In this document: positions 1-8,929 of the stretch, piece by piece | Layout: each line of letters starts with the position of its first letter | Numbering within the stretch: position 1 is the first letter of the stretch | Assembly (NCBI GenBank): GCA_013823855.1 | Contig: PNMW01000011.1 | Span: forward strand, 124,001-188,000 | DNA: 64,000 nucleotides | From: Lysobacteraceae bacterium | GTDB taxonomy: Bacteria > Pseudomonadota > Gammaproteobacteria > Nevskiales > Nevskiaceae | Reading direction: 5' to 3' | The notes under the pieces: generated by a model | What the model was told of the DNA's origin: nothing | Seen by the model: only the letters and a program-made list of their open reading frames with translations | Database searches by the model: none | Made by a program: the position numbers and the translations under genes

Positions 1-144
1 GCGGTGAAGGGCGCTCGTGTCGGTGTCGCGCTGCGGGACGCGCCGCGCGGCGTGGTCAGTCGGGGCCACGAGCCGAACGCCGGCCGCTGCGATGCGCAGA
101 CTCGGCCGCGATCGACGCAGGTCGACCGGCCGACGGCACCCCAT
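1..144 (-). CDS. Partial unknown protein, 5' end only
   Basis: An open frame on the minus strand runs off the left edge of the window. It starts at an ATG at 144 preceded by a strong GGAGGAG ribosome site, and its 48 visible codons are rich in G or C at third positions, as in the neighbouring real genes. The visible residues are Arg/Ala/Val-rich and match no family I recognise. The 145-315 stretch between it and the photolyase stop holds no gene I can support. The call rests only on the ribosome site and codon bias. Confidence 0.3.
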   Translation of the reverse strand, partial: MGCRRPVDLRRSRPSLRIAAAGVRLVAPTDHAARRVPQRDTDTSALHR

Positions 145-315
145 GGGCTTGCTCCTCCAGCTCGCGCGTCGCAGTCCTCCGGCGATCACGCTGCCGGGCC
201 ACGATCCTTTTTGCGGTCACGAACTTAGCGCAGTTCCGCCATCCGGTGGGACGCGGGCCGGCCCTGTGTCGACAGGCGTGCGGTGTGTCCTGGATGACCC
301 ACCGCTGCAGGCCGG

Positions 316-1776
316 TCAGCCCTCGCCGCCGCCCTTGATCCGGGTGTACGCCGCCAGCGCCCGGTCGCGCGATTCGCTCAAGGACACGATCGGCTTCGGA
401 TAATCCCGCCCTGGCGAGAACCTGGCCGCCAGCCAGACCGCCGGCCTGGCTTCCCAGGGCGCGTGCAGCGCGGCATCCGGCAGCCTGGCGATTTCCGGCA
501 CCCAGCGCCGCAGGTAGCGGCCCTCGCCGTCGAACTTCGCCGACTGCAGCACCGGGTTGAAGATCCGGAAGTACGGCGCGGCATCGGCGCCGCAGCCGGC
601 CGCCCATTGCCAGCCGAGCGAGTTCTGCGGCAGCGAGGCATCGACCAGGGTGTCCCAGAACCAGCGCGCGCCTTCCTGCCACGGGATCAGCAGGTTCTTG
701 GTCAGGAAGCTGGCGACGATCATCCGCACCCGGTTGTGCATCCAGCCGGTGTGCCAGAGCTGGCGCATGCCGGCATCGACGATCGGCACGCCGGTCGCAC
801 CGCGCTGCCAGGCGCGCAGGTCGTCGGCGTAGTCGGCCGGATCGCGCCACGGGAACGCCGCGAACTTGTCGTACATCGGCCGATCGGTGGTTGCCGGGTA
901 ATGGAACAGCAGGTGGTGCGAGAACTCGCGCCAGCCCAGTTCGCGGACGAAGTGCTCGACATTGCCGATCAGCCCCGGCGCCTGGTTCTCGGCGACCAGC
1001 TGCCGGGTGCGCTGCACCAGCTGCACCGGGCCGATCTCGCCGAAATGCAGATGCGGCGACAGGCTCGAGGTGCTGGCCGCCGCCGGCAGGTCGCGCTGGT
1101 CGTGGTAGCGCGCGGCGCCATCGGCGCAGAACGCTTCCATCTGTGCCCAGGCGCCGGTTTCGCCCGGCGTCCAGTGCGCGTAGAAGCCGCCGTCCCAGGG
1201 GATCGTCGGCAGCAGCTTCAGCGCGTCGACCGGCAGGCCGGCCGGGAGCTGTGCCGGCGCCGGAATCCGCGCCGGTGCCGGTCGCGGCATGCGCACCGGC
1301 CGGGCGCCGGCATTGCGCCAGAACGGCGTGAACACGCGATAGGGGTCGCCGCCGCCGGTCTTCACTTCCCAGGGCTCGGCCAGCAGCGCCGAGTTGTGGC
1401 TTTCGGCGCTGATGCCGGCCTCGCGCAGCGCTGCCTTGATCCGCCTGTCGCGGGCGACGATCGCCGGCTCGTACAGGCGGTTCCAGTGCACCGCGGTGGC
1501 CCCGGTCTCGGCGATCAGCCGGCGCAGTTCGGCCAGCATGTCGCTGCCGCTGCGGATCACCAGCGGCGCGCCGAGTTCGGCCAGCCGCGCCGCGTGCGCC
1601 TTCAGGCTGTGGTGCAGCCACCAGCGGCTGGCGGCACCCGGTGGCCAGCCGTCCTCCTCGCCCGGGGCGTGGATGTAGACCGGGATCAGGTGCTGGTGAT
1701 GGTCGAGGGCGTGGTCGAGGGCGGGATGGTCGGCAACGCGGAAATCGCGTCTGAACCAGACGAGGGCAGTGCTCAC
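316..1776 (-). CDS. phrB: Deoxyribodipyrimidine photolyase (class I CPD type)
   Basis: Repairs UV-induced cyclobutane pyrimidine dimers in DNA with light, using reduced FAD and an antenna cofactor. The 486-residue product has the usual family length. It opens with the Rossmann-like photolyase domain (TALVWFRRDFRV) and carries the C-terminal FAD-binding helical domain: WREFSHHLLFHYP, GWMHNRVRMIVASF, then GWQWAAGCGADAAPYFRIFN. The Asn four residues before the GWQW Trp, expected near flavin N5 in CPD enzymes, is present. I chose the GTG at 1776 because homology begins there; the same frame is open further upstream but encodes the end of the preceding gene in another frame. It lies 16 bases downstream of the zinc-ribbon membrane protein gene and is probably co-transcribed with it. 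Confidence 0.93.
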   Translation of the reverse strand: MSTALVWFRRDFRVADHPALDHALDHHQHLIPVYIHAPGEEDGWPPGAASRWWLHHSLKAHAARLAELGAPLVIRSGSDMLAELRRLIAETGATAVHWNRLYEPAIVARDRRIKAALREAGISAESHNSALLAEPWEVKTGGGDPYRVFTPFWRNAGARPVRMPRPAPARIPAPAQLPAGLPVDALKLLPTIPWDGGFYAHWTPGETGAWAQMEAFCADGAARYHDQRDLPAAASTSSLSPHLHFGEIGPVQLVQRTRQLVAENQAPGLIGNVEHFVRELGWREFSHHLLFHYPATTDRPMYDKFAAFPWRDPADYADDLRAWQRGATGVPIVDAGMRQLWHTGWMHNRVRMIVASFLTKNLLIPWQEGARWFWDTLVDASLPQNSLGWQWAAGCGADAAPYFRIFNPVLQSAKFDGEGRYLRRWVPEIARLPDAALHAPWEARPAVWLAARFSPGRDYPKPIVSLSESRDRALAAYTRIKGGGEG

Positions 1777-1792
1777 AATGGGCGTGGGAAGG

Positions 1793-3571
1793 TCAGGAAG
1801 AAGTCGGGGCTCCCGGCAGGCGCGTGCCGCACTGGCCGCAGAACACGGCGGTGGCATTGGCCGGCGTGCCGCACTGTGTGCAGAAGCGGGTCGCGGCGGC
1901 TGACGGCGGCGCCGGCACCGTCGTCGGGGCGCCGACCAGGGCCTGCTGCACGCCGGCACCCAGCGCCGGGTTCGCGCCTTGCGGCGGGTTGATCTTGTCG
2001 AGGATCGCCAGCCGCTGCAGATCGGTCTGCGAGCCTGGCGCGATGATCGACGACTGGCGCATGCCGAAGTCGGCAAGGTGCGCCGACAGCCGCTCGGCCT
2101 CGTTCGGCAGGCCGCGGATCGACACCAGCGCGCGGGCCAGATCCGGGCCGAAGCTCACCGAATCGACCTCCGCCGCCCACAGCCGCAGGCTCATGTCCTC
2201 GACATTGACGATGTCCTTCTGGGTCTTGACCCGGTCCTGCAGCAGGGTGCCGATCTCGGTGCGGGCGCGCTGGTAGCTGCCGTGGGTTTCCAGCCAGTAG
2301 ATCCGCGACGTGAACTCGAAGCGCCGCCACAGGCCGTTGCCGCCGCCGAAGCCGAAGCGGGCGATCAGCAGCAGCGAGGCGCCGATCAGCAGCGCGCCCC
2401 ATTGCTGGCTGACCCGGGCGGCGTGGAACAGCAGGCCGGCGCCGACCGCAGCCGCAAGCAGCGAAAAGGCGTCGAGCACCAGCAGCCAGCGGTAGCTGTC
2501 GAGCGTCAGGCAGCGGCTGAAGGTCAGCGGTTGCAGATCGTTCGGCATCGGCTGGGTTTCCTGCAGCGCGTGACCTTCGAATTCGCCGGCCTGGGCGGCA
2601 CCGAGCTTAGGCGGCTGGCGGATATAGACGCGGTTCGGCACCGTTTCGGTCCAGCCGCGCTGCATCTCGCGGTCGAATTCCTGGAACAGCTGGGCCGGCG
2701 GCGCGTTCATCGAGATGGTGTGGAGCTTCTGCGCCATCGCGATCTGGTTCGGGCGCACCACCTGCGCCACCGCCGCCTTCAGCAGCAGGCCGGCGGAGAT
2801 CAGCGCCGCGATCAGGATGGTCACCGTGACCGGGACGAACTGCACGGCGCCGCCGAGCGGCAGGGCATTGGTGGCCGCCGAGCGGCTGAGCAGGATCGGG
2901 CCGATCATCGCCGCGATCACCAGCACCACGATGGTCCGGACCGACAGGCTGCGGCCCTTCAGCTGCCCCTGGCGCAGCGGCAGCAGCACCAGCGCATTGG
3001 CGAGCACGAAGTACAGCGCGCCGACCCAGCCGCGCACCGCGCCGGACGACACCCCGACCATCGACACCGCGAAGCACAGCAGCAGGAAGATCAGGCCGAC
3101 CGCGTTGTGGAACTCGGCGCGGGCCAGGTTCTGGGTGCGCGGCGGCGAGAACACCAGATCGCGGACCAGCGAATAGAGGATGTTGTCGAGCGCGCCGGTC
3201 GGGATCTCGTAGCGGATCGCGTTCTGGCGAATGGTCTCGCGCAGCGTGCTGGCCTGATCGCTGCTGCCCTCGATGTCGCTCATCAGGTCCGGCGCCAGGC
3301 CGGCCGGCTGGCCGCGGCCGAAGAAGAAGCGCAGCTGGCGCAGCGCGGTGATGCCGAACGACAGGCCGAAGCCGAGCAGGATCGCCGCGACGGTGATCGA
3401 CAGCGCCGCCGGTGCCGCGTGGGCCGACGACAAGGTGTCGCGGGCGATCAGCAGGGCCGCCACCGCCAGGCCGATGCAGACCGCCGCCGCCCCGAACAGG
3501 AACAGGTTTTCGATCCGGTGCGGGTTCGGCACTTCGAAGCGCGACGACGCGGGGTTGTACTCGTAGCTCAC
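1793..3571 (-). CDS. Polytopic membrane protein with C-terminal double-CxxC zinc ribbon
   Basis: Unknown function. The 592-residue product has about eight hydrophobic segments: two near residues 24-80, four between about 157 and 265, and two near 367-410. A soluble region follows, then a proline/alanine linker, and the last 30 residues form a zinc ribbon (FCTQCGTP then FCGQCGTRLP, two CxxC knuckles). Such ribbons occur on many otherwise unrelated bacterial membrane proteins. It is the first gene of a two-gene minus-strand operon with photolyase (16-base gap) and diverges from the ABC transporter across a 92-base promoter region. The start at 3571 follows a GGAGG-like site. I see no catalytic motif, so a role in DNA repair is only suggested by the neighbour. 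Confidence 0.8.
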   Translation of the reverse strand: MSYEYNPASSRFEVPNPHRIENLFLFGAAAVCIGLAVAALLIARDTLSSAHAAPAALSITVAAILLGFGLSFGITALRQLRFFFGRGQPAGLAPDLMSDIEGSSDQASTLRETIRQNAIRYEIPTGALDNILYSLVRDLVFSPPRTQNLARAEFHNAVGLIFLLLCFAVSMVGVSSGAVRGWVGALYFVLANALVLLPLRQGQLKGRSLSVRTIVVLVIAAMIGPILLSRSAATNALPLGGAVQFVPVTVTILIAALISAGLLLKAAVAQVVRPNQIAMAQKLHTISMNAPPAQLFQEFDREMQRGWTETVPNRVYIRQPPKLGAAQAGEFEGHALQETQPMPNDLQPLTFSRCLTLDSYRWLLVLDAFSLLAAAVGAGLLFHAARVSQQWGALLIGASLLLIARFGFGGGNGLWRRFEFTSRIYWLETHGSYQRARTEIGTLLQDRVKTQKDIVNVEDMSLRLWAAEVDSVSFGPDLARALVSIRGLPNEAERLSAHLADFGMRQSSIIAPGSQTDLQRLAILDKINPPQGANPALGAGVQQALVGAPTTVPAPPSAAATRFCTQCGTPANATAVFCGQCGTRLPGAPTSS

Positions 3572-3647
3572 GGTGGCCTCCTGCGGGGTTCACGGCAGTG
3601 TAGCGGCCCCGGCAGCGAACACCGTCAGTGCGCATTCAGCGCGGCTA

Positions 3648-3653
3648 TATAAT
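3648..3653 (+). promoter_or_regulatory. Consensus -10 box just upstream of ABC ATPase start
   Basis: A perfect TATAAT stands 10 bases before the ATG at 3664. Transcription would begin near 3660, leaving an almost leaderless message with no room for a Shine-Dalgarno sequence. The -35 region is weak by eye. Confidence 0.5.
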
Positions 3654-3663
3654 CGCGCTACCC

Positions 3664-4602
3664 ATGAATATTCCCTCTCCGGCCGCCCTGTCGATCGACG
3701 GCGTCCGCAAAGCCTACGGCGCCGTGCAGGCCCTGGACGGGCTCAGCTTCGACATCCGCCAAGGCGAGTTCTTCGGCCTGCTCGGCCCGAACGGTGCCGG
3801 CAAGTCGACCCTGATCTCGATCATTTCCGGCCTGATCCGCGCCGACCAGGGCAGCGTCCGCGTGCTCGGCCACGACACCGTCAGCGACTGGCGCGCCGCC
3901 CGGCGCCAGCTTGGCGTGGTGCCGCAGGAACTGGTCTTCGACCCGTTCTTCAAGGTCGTCGACCTGTTGCGCATCCAGGCTGGCTACTACGGCGCTGGCC
4001 GCGAGGTCTGGCCGTGGATCGACGAGATGCTGGAACGGCTGGAACTCGGCAACAAGCGTACGGCGATGATGCGCAGCCTGTCCGGCGGCATGAAGCGCCG
4101 CGTGCTGATCGCCCAGGCGCTGGTCCACAGGCCGCCGGTGGTGATTCTCGACGAGCCGACCGCCGGGGTCGACGTCGAACTGCGCCGCACCCTGTGGCGG
4201 TTCATGCGCGACCTGCACGCGAAAGGCACGACGGTGGTGCTGACCACGCACTATCTGGAGGAGGCGCAGGAGATGTGCGAGCGCATCGCCATCGTCGACA
4301 AGGGCCGGCTGCGGATCGTCGAGACCACCGAAGGCCTGCTCAACCGACACCCGTTCCGCTTCCTGACCCTGAGGCTCGCCGATGACGCCAGGCTGCCGCC
4401 GCAGCTGGCCGAACTGGTGACCAGCGAAAAAGGTGGCGCGGTGGAACTGAAGCTGGACCGCGAGCGTCACCCGATCGCTGGCGTGTTCGCCGCGCTGAAG
4501 GCCGCCGGTATGGAGATCGCCGATGTCTCGACCCGCGATCCGGATCTGGAAGACATCTTCGTCGAGCTGACCACGAAGTCCGCGTCGGGAGTCGTGTCAT
4601 GA
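3664..4602 (+). CDS. ABC-2 type transporter ATP-binding protein (YadG-like)
   Basis: Cytoplasmic ATPase of an ABC exporter whose permease is encoded downstream. The 312-residue protein has Walker A GPNGAGKST at 41-49, Q-loop near 88, signature LSGGM at 139-143, Walker B VILDEP at 160-165 and the switch His in TTH at 194-196. The C-terminal extension of about 100 residues (ending near the DLEDIFVEL motif) is typical of the YadG/NodI/drug-export class. The frame is open to 3628, but the ATG at 3664 fits the family start and follows the -10 box. Its TGA overlaps the ATG of the small bridging frame at 4599. Substrate cannot be read from sequence. Confidence 0.92.
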   Translation: MNIPSPAALSIDGVRKAYGAVQALDGLSFDIRQGEFFGLLGPNGAGKSTLISIISGLIRADQGSVRVLGHDTVSDWRAARRQLGVVPQELVFDPFFKVVDLLRIQAGYYGAGREVWPWIDEMLERLELGNKRTAMMRSLSGGMKRRVLIAQALVHRPPVVILDEPTAGVDVELRRTLWRFMRDLHAKGTTVVLTTHYLEEAQEMCERIAIVDKGRLRIVETTEGLLNRHPFRFLTLRLADDARLPPQLAELVTSEKGGAVELKLDRERHPIAGVFAALKAAGMEIADVSTRDPDLEDIFVELTTKSASGVVS

Positions 4603-4766
4603 GCCCGAACCAGCTCGGCTTCTGCTCCCTGCTCAAGAAAGAGGTGATGCGCTTCTGGGTGAGGCGGGGTTTGTTCGATGTCCAGTGGACATCGAACCCG
4701 CCGAACGCCCATCCGCTTGCGGATGGGCTGGCCCGAACAGAACCGCAGGCGGAGGCCGGCCGATGA
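4599..4766 (+). pseudogene. 55-codon remnant: diverged copy of the permease 5' end that bridges the operon
   Basis: The first 20 codons (MSPNQLGF...KKEVMRFW) repeat the start of the true permease gene at 4763. The protein sequence is nearly identical, but many codons differ at synonymous positions, so this is an old paralogue remnant and not a recent slip. After codon 20 the homology stops and the frame runs through two perfect palindromes. It then ends in a TGA at 4764-4766 that overlaps the permease ATG at 4763. Its own ATG overlaps the ATPase stop. Translational coupling from ATPase to permease is therefore kept across about 160 inserted bases. Most likely a deletion/insertion remnant of a tandem permease duplicate. 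Confidence 0.65.
4673..4728. repeat. Pair of perfect hairpin palindromes (REP-like element)
   Basis: Two inverted repeats stand side by side. GTTCGATGTCCA at 4673-4684 pairs with 4686-4697 (12-base arms, one-base centre). GCCCATCCGC at 4707-4716 pairs with 4719-4728 (10-base arms, two-base loop). They lie inside the bridging remnant frame of the ABC operon. Twin hairpins of this form are typical of dispersed REP-type elements; no second copy was noticed in this window. Confidence 0.6.
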
Positions 4767-5533
4767 GTCCCAACCAGCTCGGCTTCTACACGCTCCTGAA
4801 AAAGGAAGTGATGCGGTTCTGGTCGGTGCTCGGCCAGACCGTCACCGCGCCGGTGCTGACCGCGCTGCTGTACCTGCTGGTGTTCGCGCAGGCGCTGCAG
4901 GGCCGGGTCGTCACCGGCTACGACGGCGTCAGCTACACGCAGTTCCTGCTGCCCGGCCTGGTGATGATGACGGTGCTGCAGAATGCCTTCGCGAACACCT
5001 CGTCGTCGCTGGCGCAGTCCAAGGTCAACGGCAACATCGTGTTCCTGCTGATGGCGCCGATCGGGCCGGTCGAGATGTTCCTTGCCTATGTCAGTGCCGC
5101 GCTGGTGCGGGCGCTGCTGGTGGCGCTGGCGATGCTGGCGGTGGCCGGCCCCCTGGTCGGGCTGCCGATCGCCAACCCGTTCGCGCTGCTGGCGATGTTC
5201 CTGCTGGCCGGCTCCGCACTCGCGGTGCTCGGCATGATTGCCGGCATCGTGTCGACCAAGTTCGACCATCTGGCGGCGTTCTCGAACTTCATCATCACCC
5301 CGCTTTCGTTCCTGTCGGGCGTGTTCTACTCGGTGCATTCACTGCCCGAACCCTGGTTCACCGCGTCGCACCTGAACCCGTTCTTCTACATGATCGACGG
5401 CTTCCGCTACGGCTTCTTCGGCCACGCCGACGTGTCGATCTGGCTCAGCCTCGGCTGGACCGCCGGATTCTTCCTGTTGATGGCGACGATCTGCCTGTGG
5501 ATGCTGGTCACCGGCTACAAGCTCAGAAAGTAA
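4763..5533 (+). CDS. ABC-2 type transporter permease (YadH-like)
   Basis: Inner-membrane half of the exporter encoded with the ATPase at 3664. The 256-residue product has the ABC-2 permease pattern: an amphipathic N-terminal stretch (LLKKEVMRFW), about six membrane segments, and the family-typical run of membrane helices around residues 150-210 with the FIITPLSFLSGVFY segment before the last periplasmic loop. I chose the ATG at 4763 because it follows a GGAGG site at 4751 and aligns with the copy at 4599. The frame is open to 4685, but that part is the repeat element. Substrate unknown; related pairs export drugs or polysaccharide/lipid compounds. Confidence 0.9.
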   Translation: MSPNQLGFYTLLKKEVMRFWSVLGQTVTAPVLTALLYLLVFAQALQGRVVTGYDGVSYTQFLLPGLVMMTVLQNAFANTSSSLAQSKVNGNIVFLLMAPIGPVEMFLAYVSAALVRALLVALAMLAVAGPLVGLPIANPFALLAMFLLAGSALAVLGMIAGIVSTKFDHLAAFSNFIITPLSFLSGVFYSVHSLPEPWFTASHLNPFFYMIDGFRYGFFGHADVSIWLSLGWTAGFFLLMATICLWMLVTGYKLRK

Positions 5534-5567
5534 GGAACGGCCTCATTCCAAGCGTGCGATGAAGCAT

Positions 5568-5659
5568 TTCGCACGAAGTTCACAAAGAACACGAAGCAGT
5601 CCCGCCCCGTTCGGGTTGATCGCATTCCTTCGTTGTGGCCTTCGTGTACTTCGTGCGAA
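5568..5659. repeat. Long imperfect inverted repeat after the permease gene
   Basis: The outer arms (starting TTCGCACGAAGTT at 5568, ending CTTCGTGCGAA at 5659) match at about 17 of 19 positions. A partly matching inner section surrounds CCCGTTCGGG. The right arm is followed by AAAAAAG. The position directly after the transporter operon and before ibaG suggests a dispersed intergenic palindrome that may also end transcription. Confidence 0.5.
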
Positions 5660-5715
5660 AAAAGTGCGTGTCATGCGGTGTCACACGGCACAACCGACCA
5701 AAAGGACTCACCAAG

Positions 5716-5936
5716 ATGATGACCAAGGAAACGATCAAGGCCCTGCTCGATGCCGGCCTGCCCGGCGCGACTGTCGAGGTGAAAGGTGACGACGGCCAGC
5801 ACTTCGAGGCCGATGTCAGCTGGAGCGGCTTCGCCGGCCTCTCCATGGTCAGGCAGCACCAGGCGGTCTACGCCGCCCTCGGCGGCAAGATGGGCCGCGA
5901 GATCCACGCGCTGGCGCTGAAGACGCGGGCTGGCTG

Positions 5937-5937
<1 letters not shown>
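5716..5937 (+). CDS. ibaG: BolA-family protein IbaG (iron-sulfur partner)
   Basis: Small cytoplasmic BolA-like protein that pairs with monothiol glutaredoxins around a [2Fe-2S] cluster; E. coli IbaG is tied to acid stress. The 73-residue product shows the BolA core: GDDGQHFEADV, then FAGLSMVRQHQAVYAAL and IHALALKT. The frame is open to 5635, but the double ATG at 5716/5719 follows an AAGGA site and fits the family start; the upstream codons belong to the palindromic repeat. In E. coli ibaG is likewise immediately upstream of murA. Here a foreign gene has been inserted between them, and the ibaG stop overlaps that gene's start (TGATG). Confidence 0.9.
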
Positions 5938-7682
<1,745 letters not shown>

Positions 7683-7683
<1 letters not shown>

Positions 7684-8813
7684 TGAGCCGCGGGTGGCAG
7701 CTGCGGCGCCTGGCCGGCTCGCTGCTGGTCGCGATCGGCTGCAGCGGCATCGGCTTGACCGCCGCCCACGCGGCCAAGCCGGTTGCCACCACAGCGGGCA
7801 CCCCGGGATTCAAGGTCGACACGGTCAGCGCGCCGCGCCGCGCCGGTGGCGGCCAGAACCGCTTTCCGAAGCTTGCCGGCAACGGCAACGTCGCCCGGGC
7901 GATCAACCTGTTCCTGTACTCGACCGAACTGCAGACGCAGCCGGGCGCCGACGGCGGCGCCGCCTTCGCCGCGCTGCCGCGCACCACCCTCGGCATCGAC
8001 TACCAGGTGGTCGGCAACACCGCGCGCCTGCTGTCGATCCGCATCGACACGCTCGCGGCCAGCCGCCTTCGTCATCCGCAGGGTCGCGGCTGGACCTTCG
8101 ATGCCAGCAGCGGCCGGCCGGTCAGCCAGGGTGAGCTGTTCAGCCCGGAAGGCTACGGCCGGCTGCGCCAGCGGGTGGCGACATTGCGCGTGCAGCGGAT
8201 CCGCACGCTGCAGCAGACGCTCGGCAAGGACAGCGACGACGAGAACGCCGTGGCCGAAACGCTGGCCGTCTACGACGACTGCCTCGACGCCGTCCGTGGC
8301 GACACGCTGACCGACGACGCCTTGTTCGTGAGCGCCGACAGCCTCGCGCTCGAACACGGCGATTGCGCCACCGCCGACTACCTCGACTACGACATCCTGC
8401 GGCCGCTGCGGGTCGAGATTCCATTCACCGAACTGGCCGCCGATCTCAACGACTACGGCCGCTGCCTGCTGCTCGGCACCGGCGCGGCGCCCTGCGCGGG
8501 CCCGGTGAAGGACGGTCCGCAGCCCGGCAGCTATGCCGGCACGATCGGCAAGCGGCCGGTCACCGTGGTGTTCGAGCGCCGCTACGACGGCGACCGCATC
8601 AGCGGCAGCTTCGTGCTCGACAATCGCTATCACCGGCTCGAAGGCCGCAGCCAGCGTGACGGCAAGGCCAAGCTCTACGAAACCGGGGCCAGCAGCGACG
8701 AGCTGATCTGCGAGTTCACCCTGTTCGGCAAGCCTGACGGCAGCCTCGACGGCACCTGGCGCTCGCTGGCCGACAGCCAGCTGCAACCGCTGGCGCTCAA
8801 GCCCTTGCGCTGA
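7683..8813 (+). CDS. Exported protein with DUF3298/RsiV-like region
   Basis: The 376-residue product starts with a Sec signal peptide (Arg-rich start, hydrophobic core, probable cleavage after AAHA near residue 30). The middle region (LLSIRIDTLA... then WTFDASSGRPVSQGELF) resembles the DUF3298 domain of periplasmic or anti-sigma RsiV-type proteins. It is followed by a cysteine-containing C-terminal part predicted to be beta-rich. The GTG start overlaps the murA stop by one base, so it is translationally coupled to murA. A periplasmic envelope-related role is likely, but the molecular activity is unknown. Confidence 0.75.
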
Positions 8814-8929
8814 GCCTTTTCACCTTTCCCCGCAGGCCGTTCGACGCGGCCTGTCCGACCCCGCTGCGGCGATGGCCGTAAGCTTCGCCACCGCAACGCC
8901 GCGACCCGGCGACCCTGGAGCAAGACCCG

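Noticed and set aside
56..2076. Long open frames of 500 or more codons on both strands over the photolyase gene
   Set aside because: They are shadows produced by the high GC content; only the frame at 316-1776 shows family motifs.
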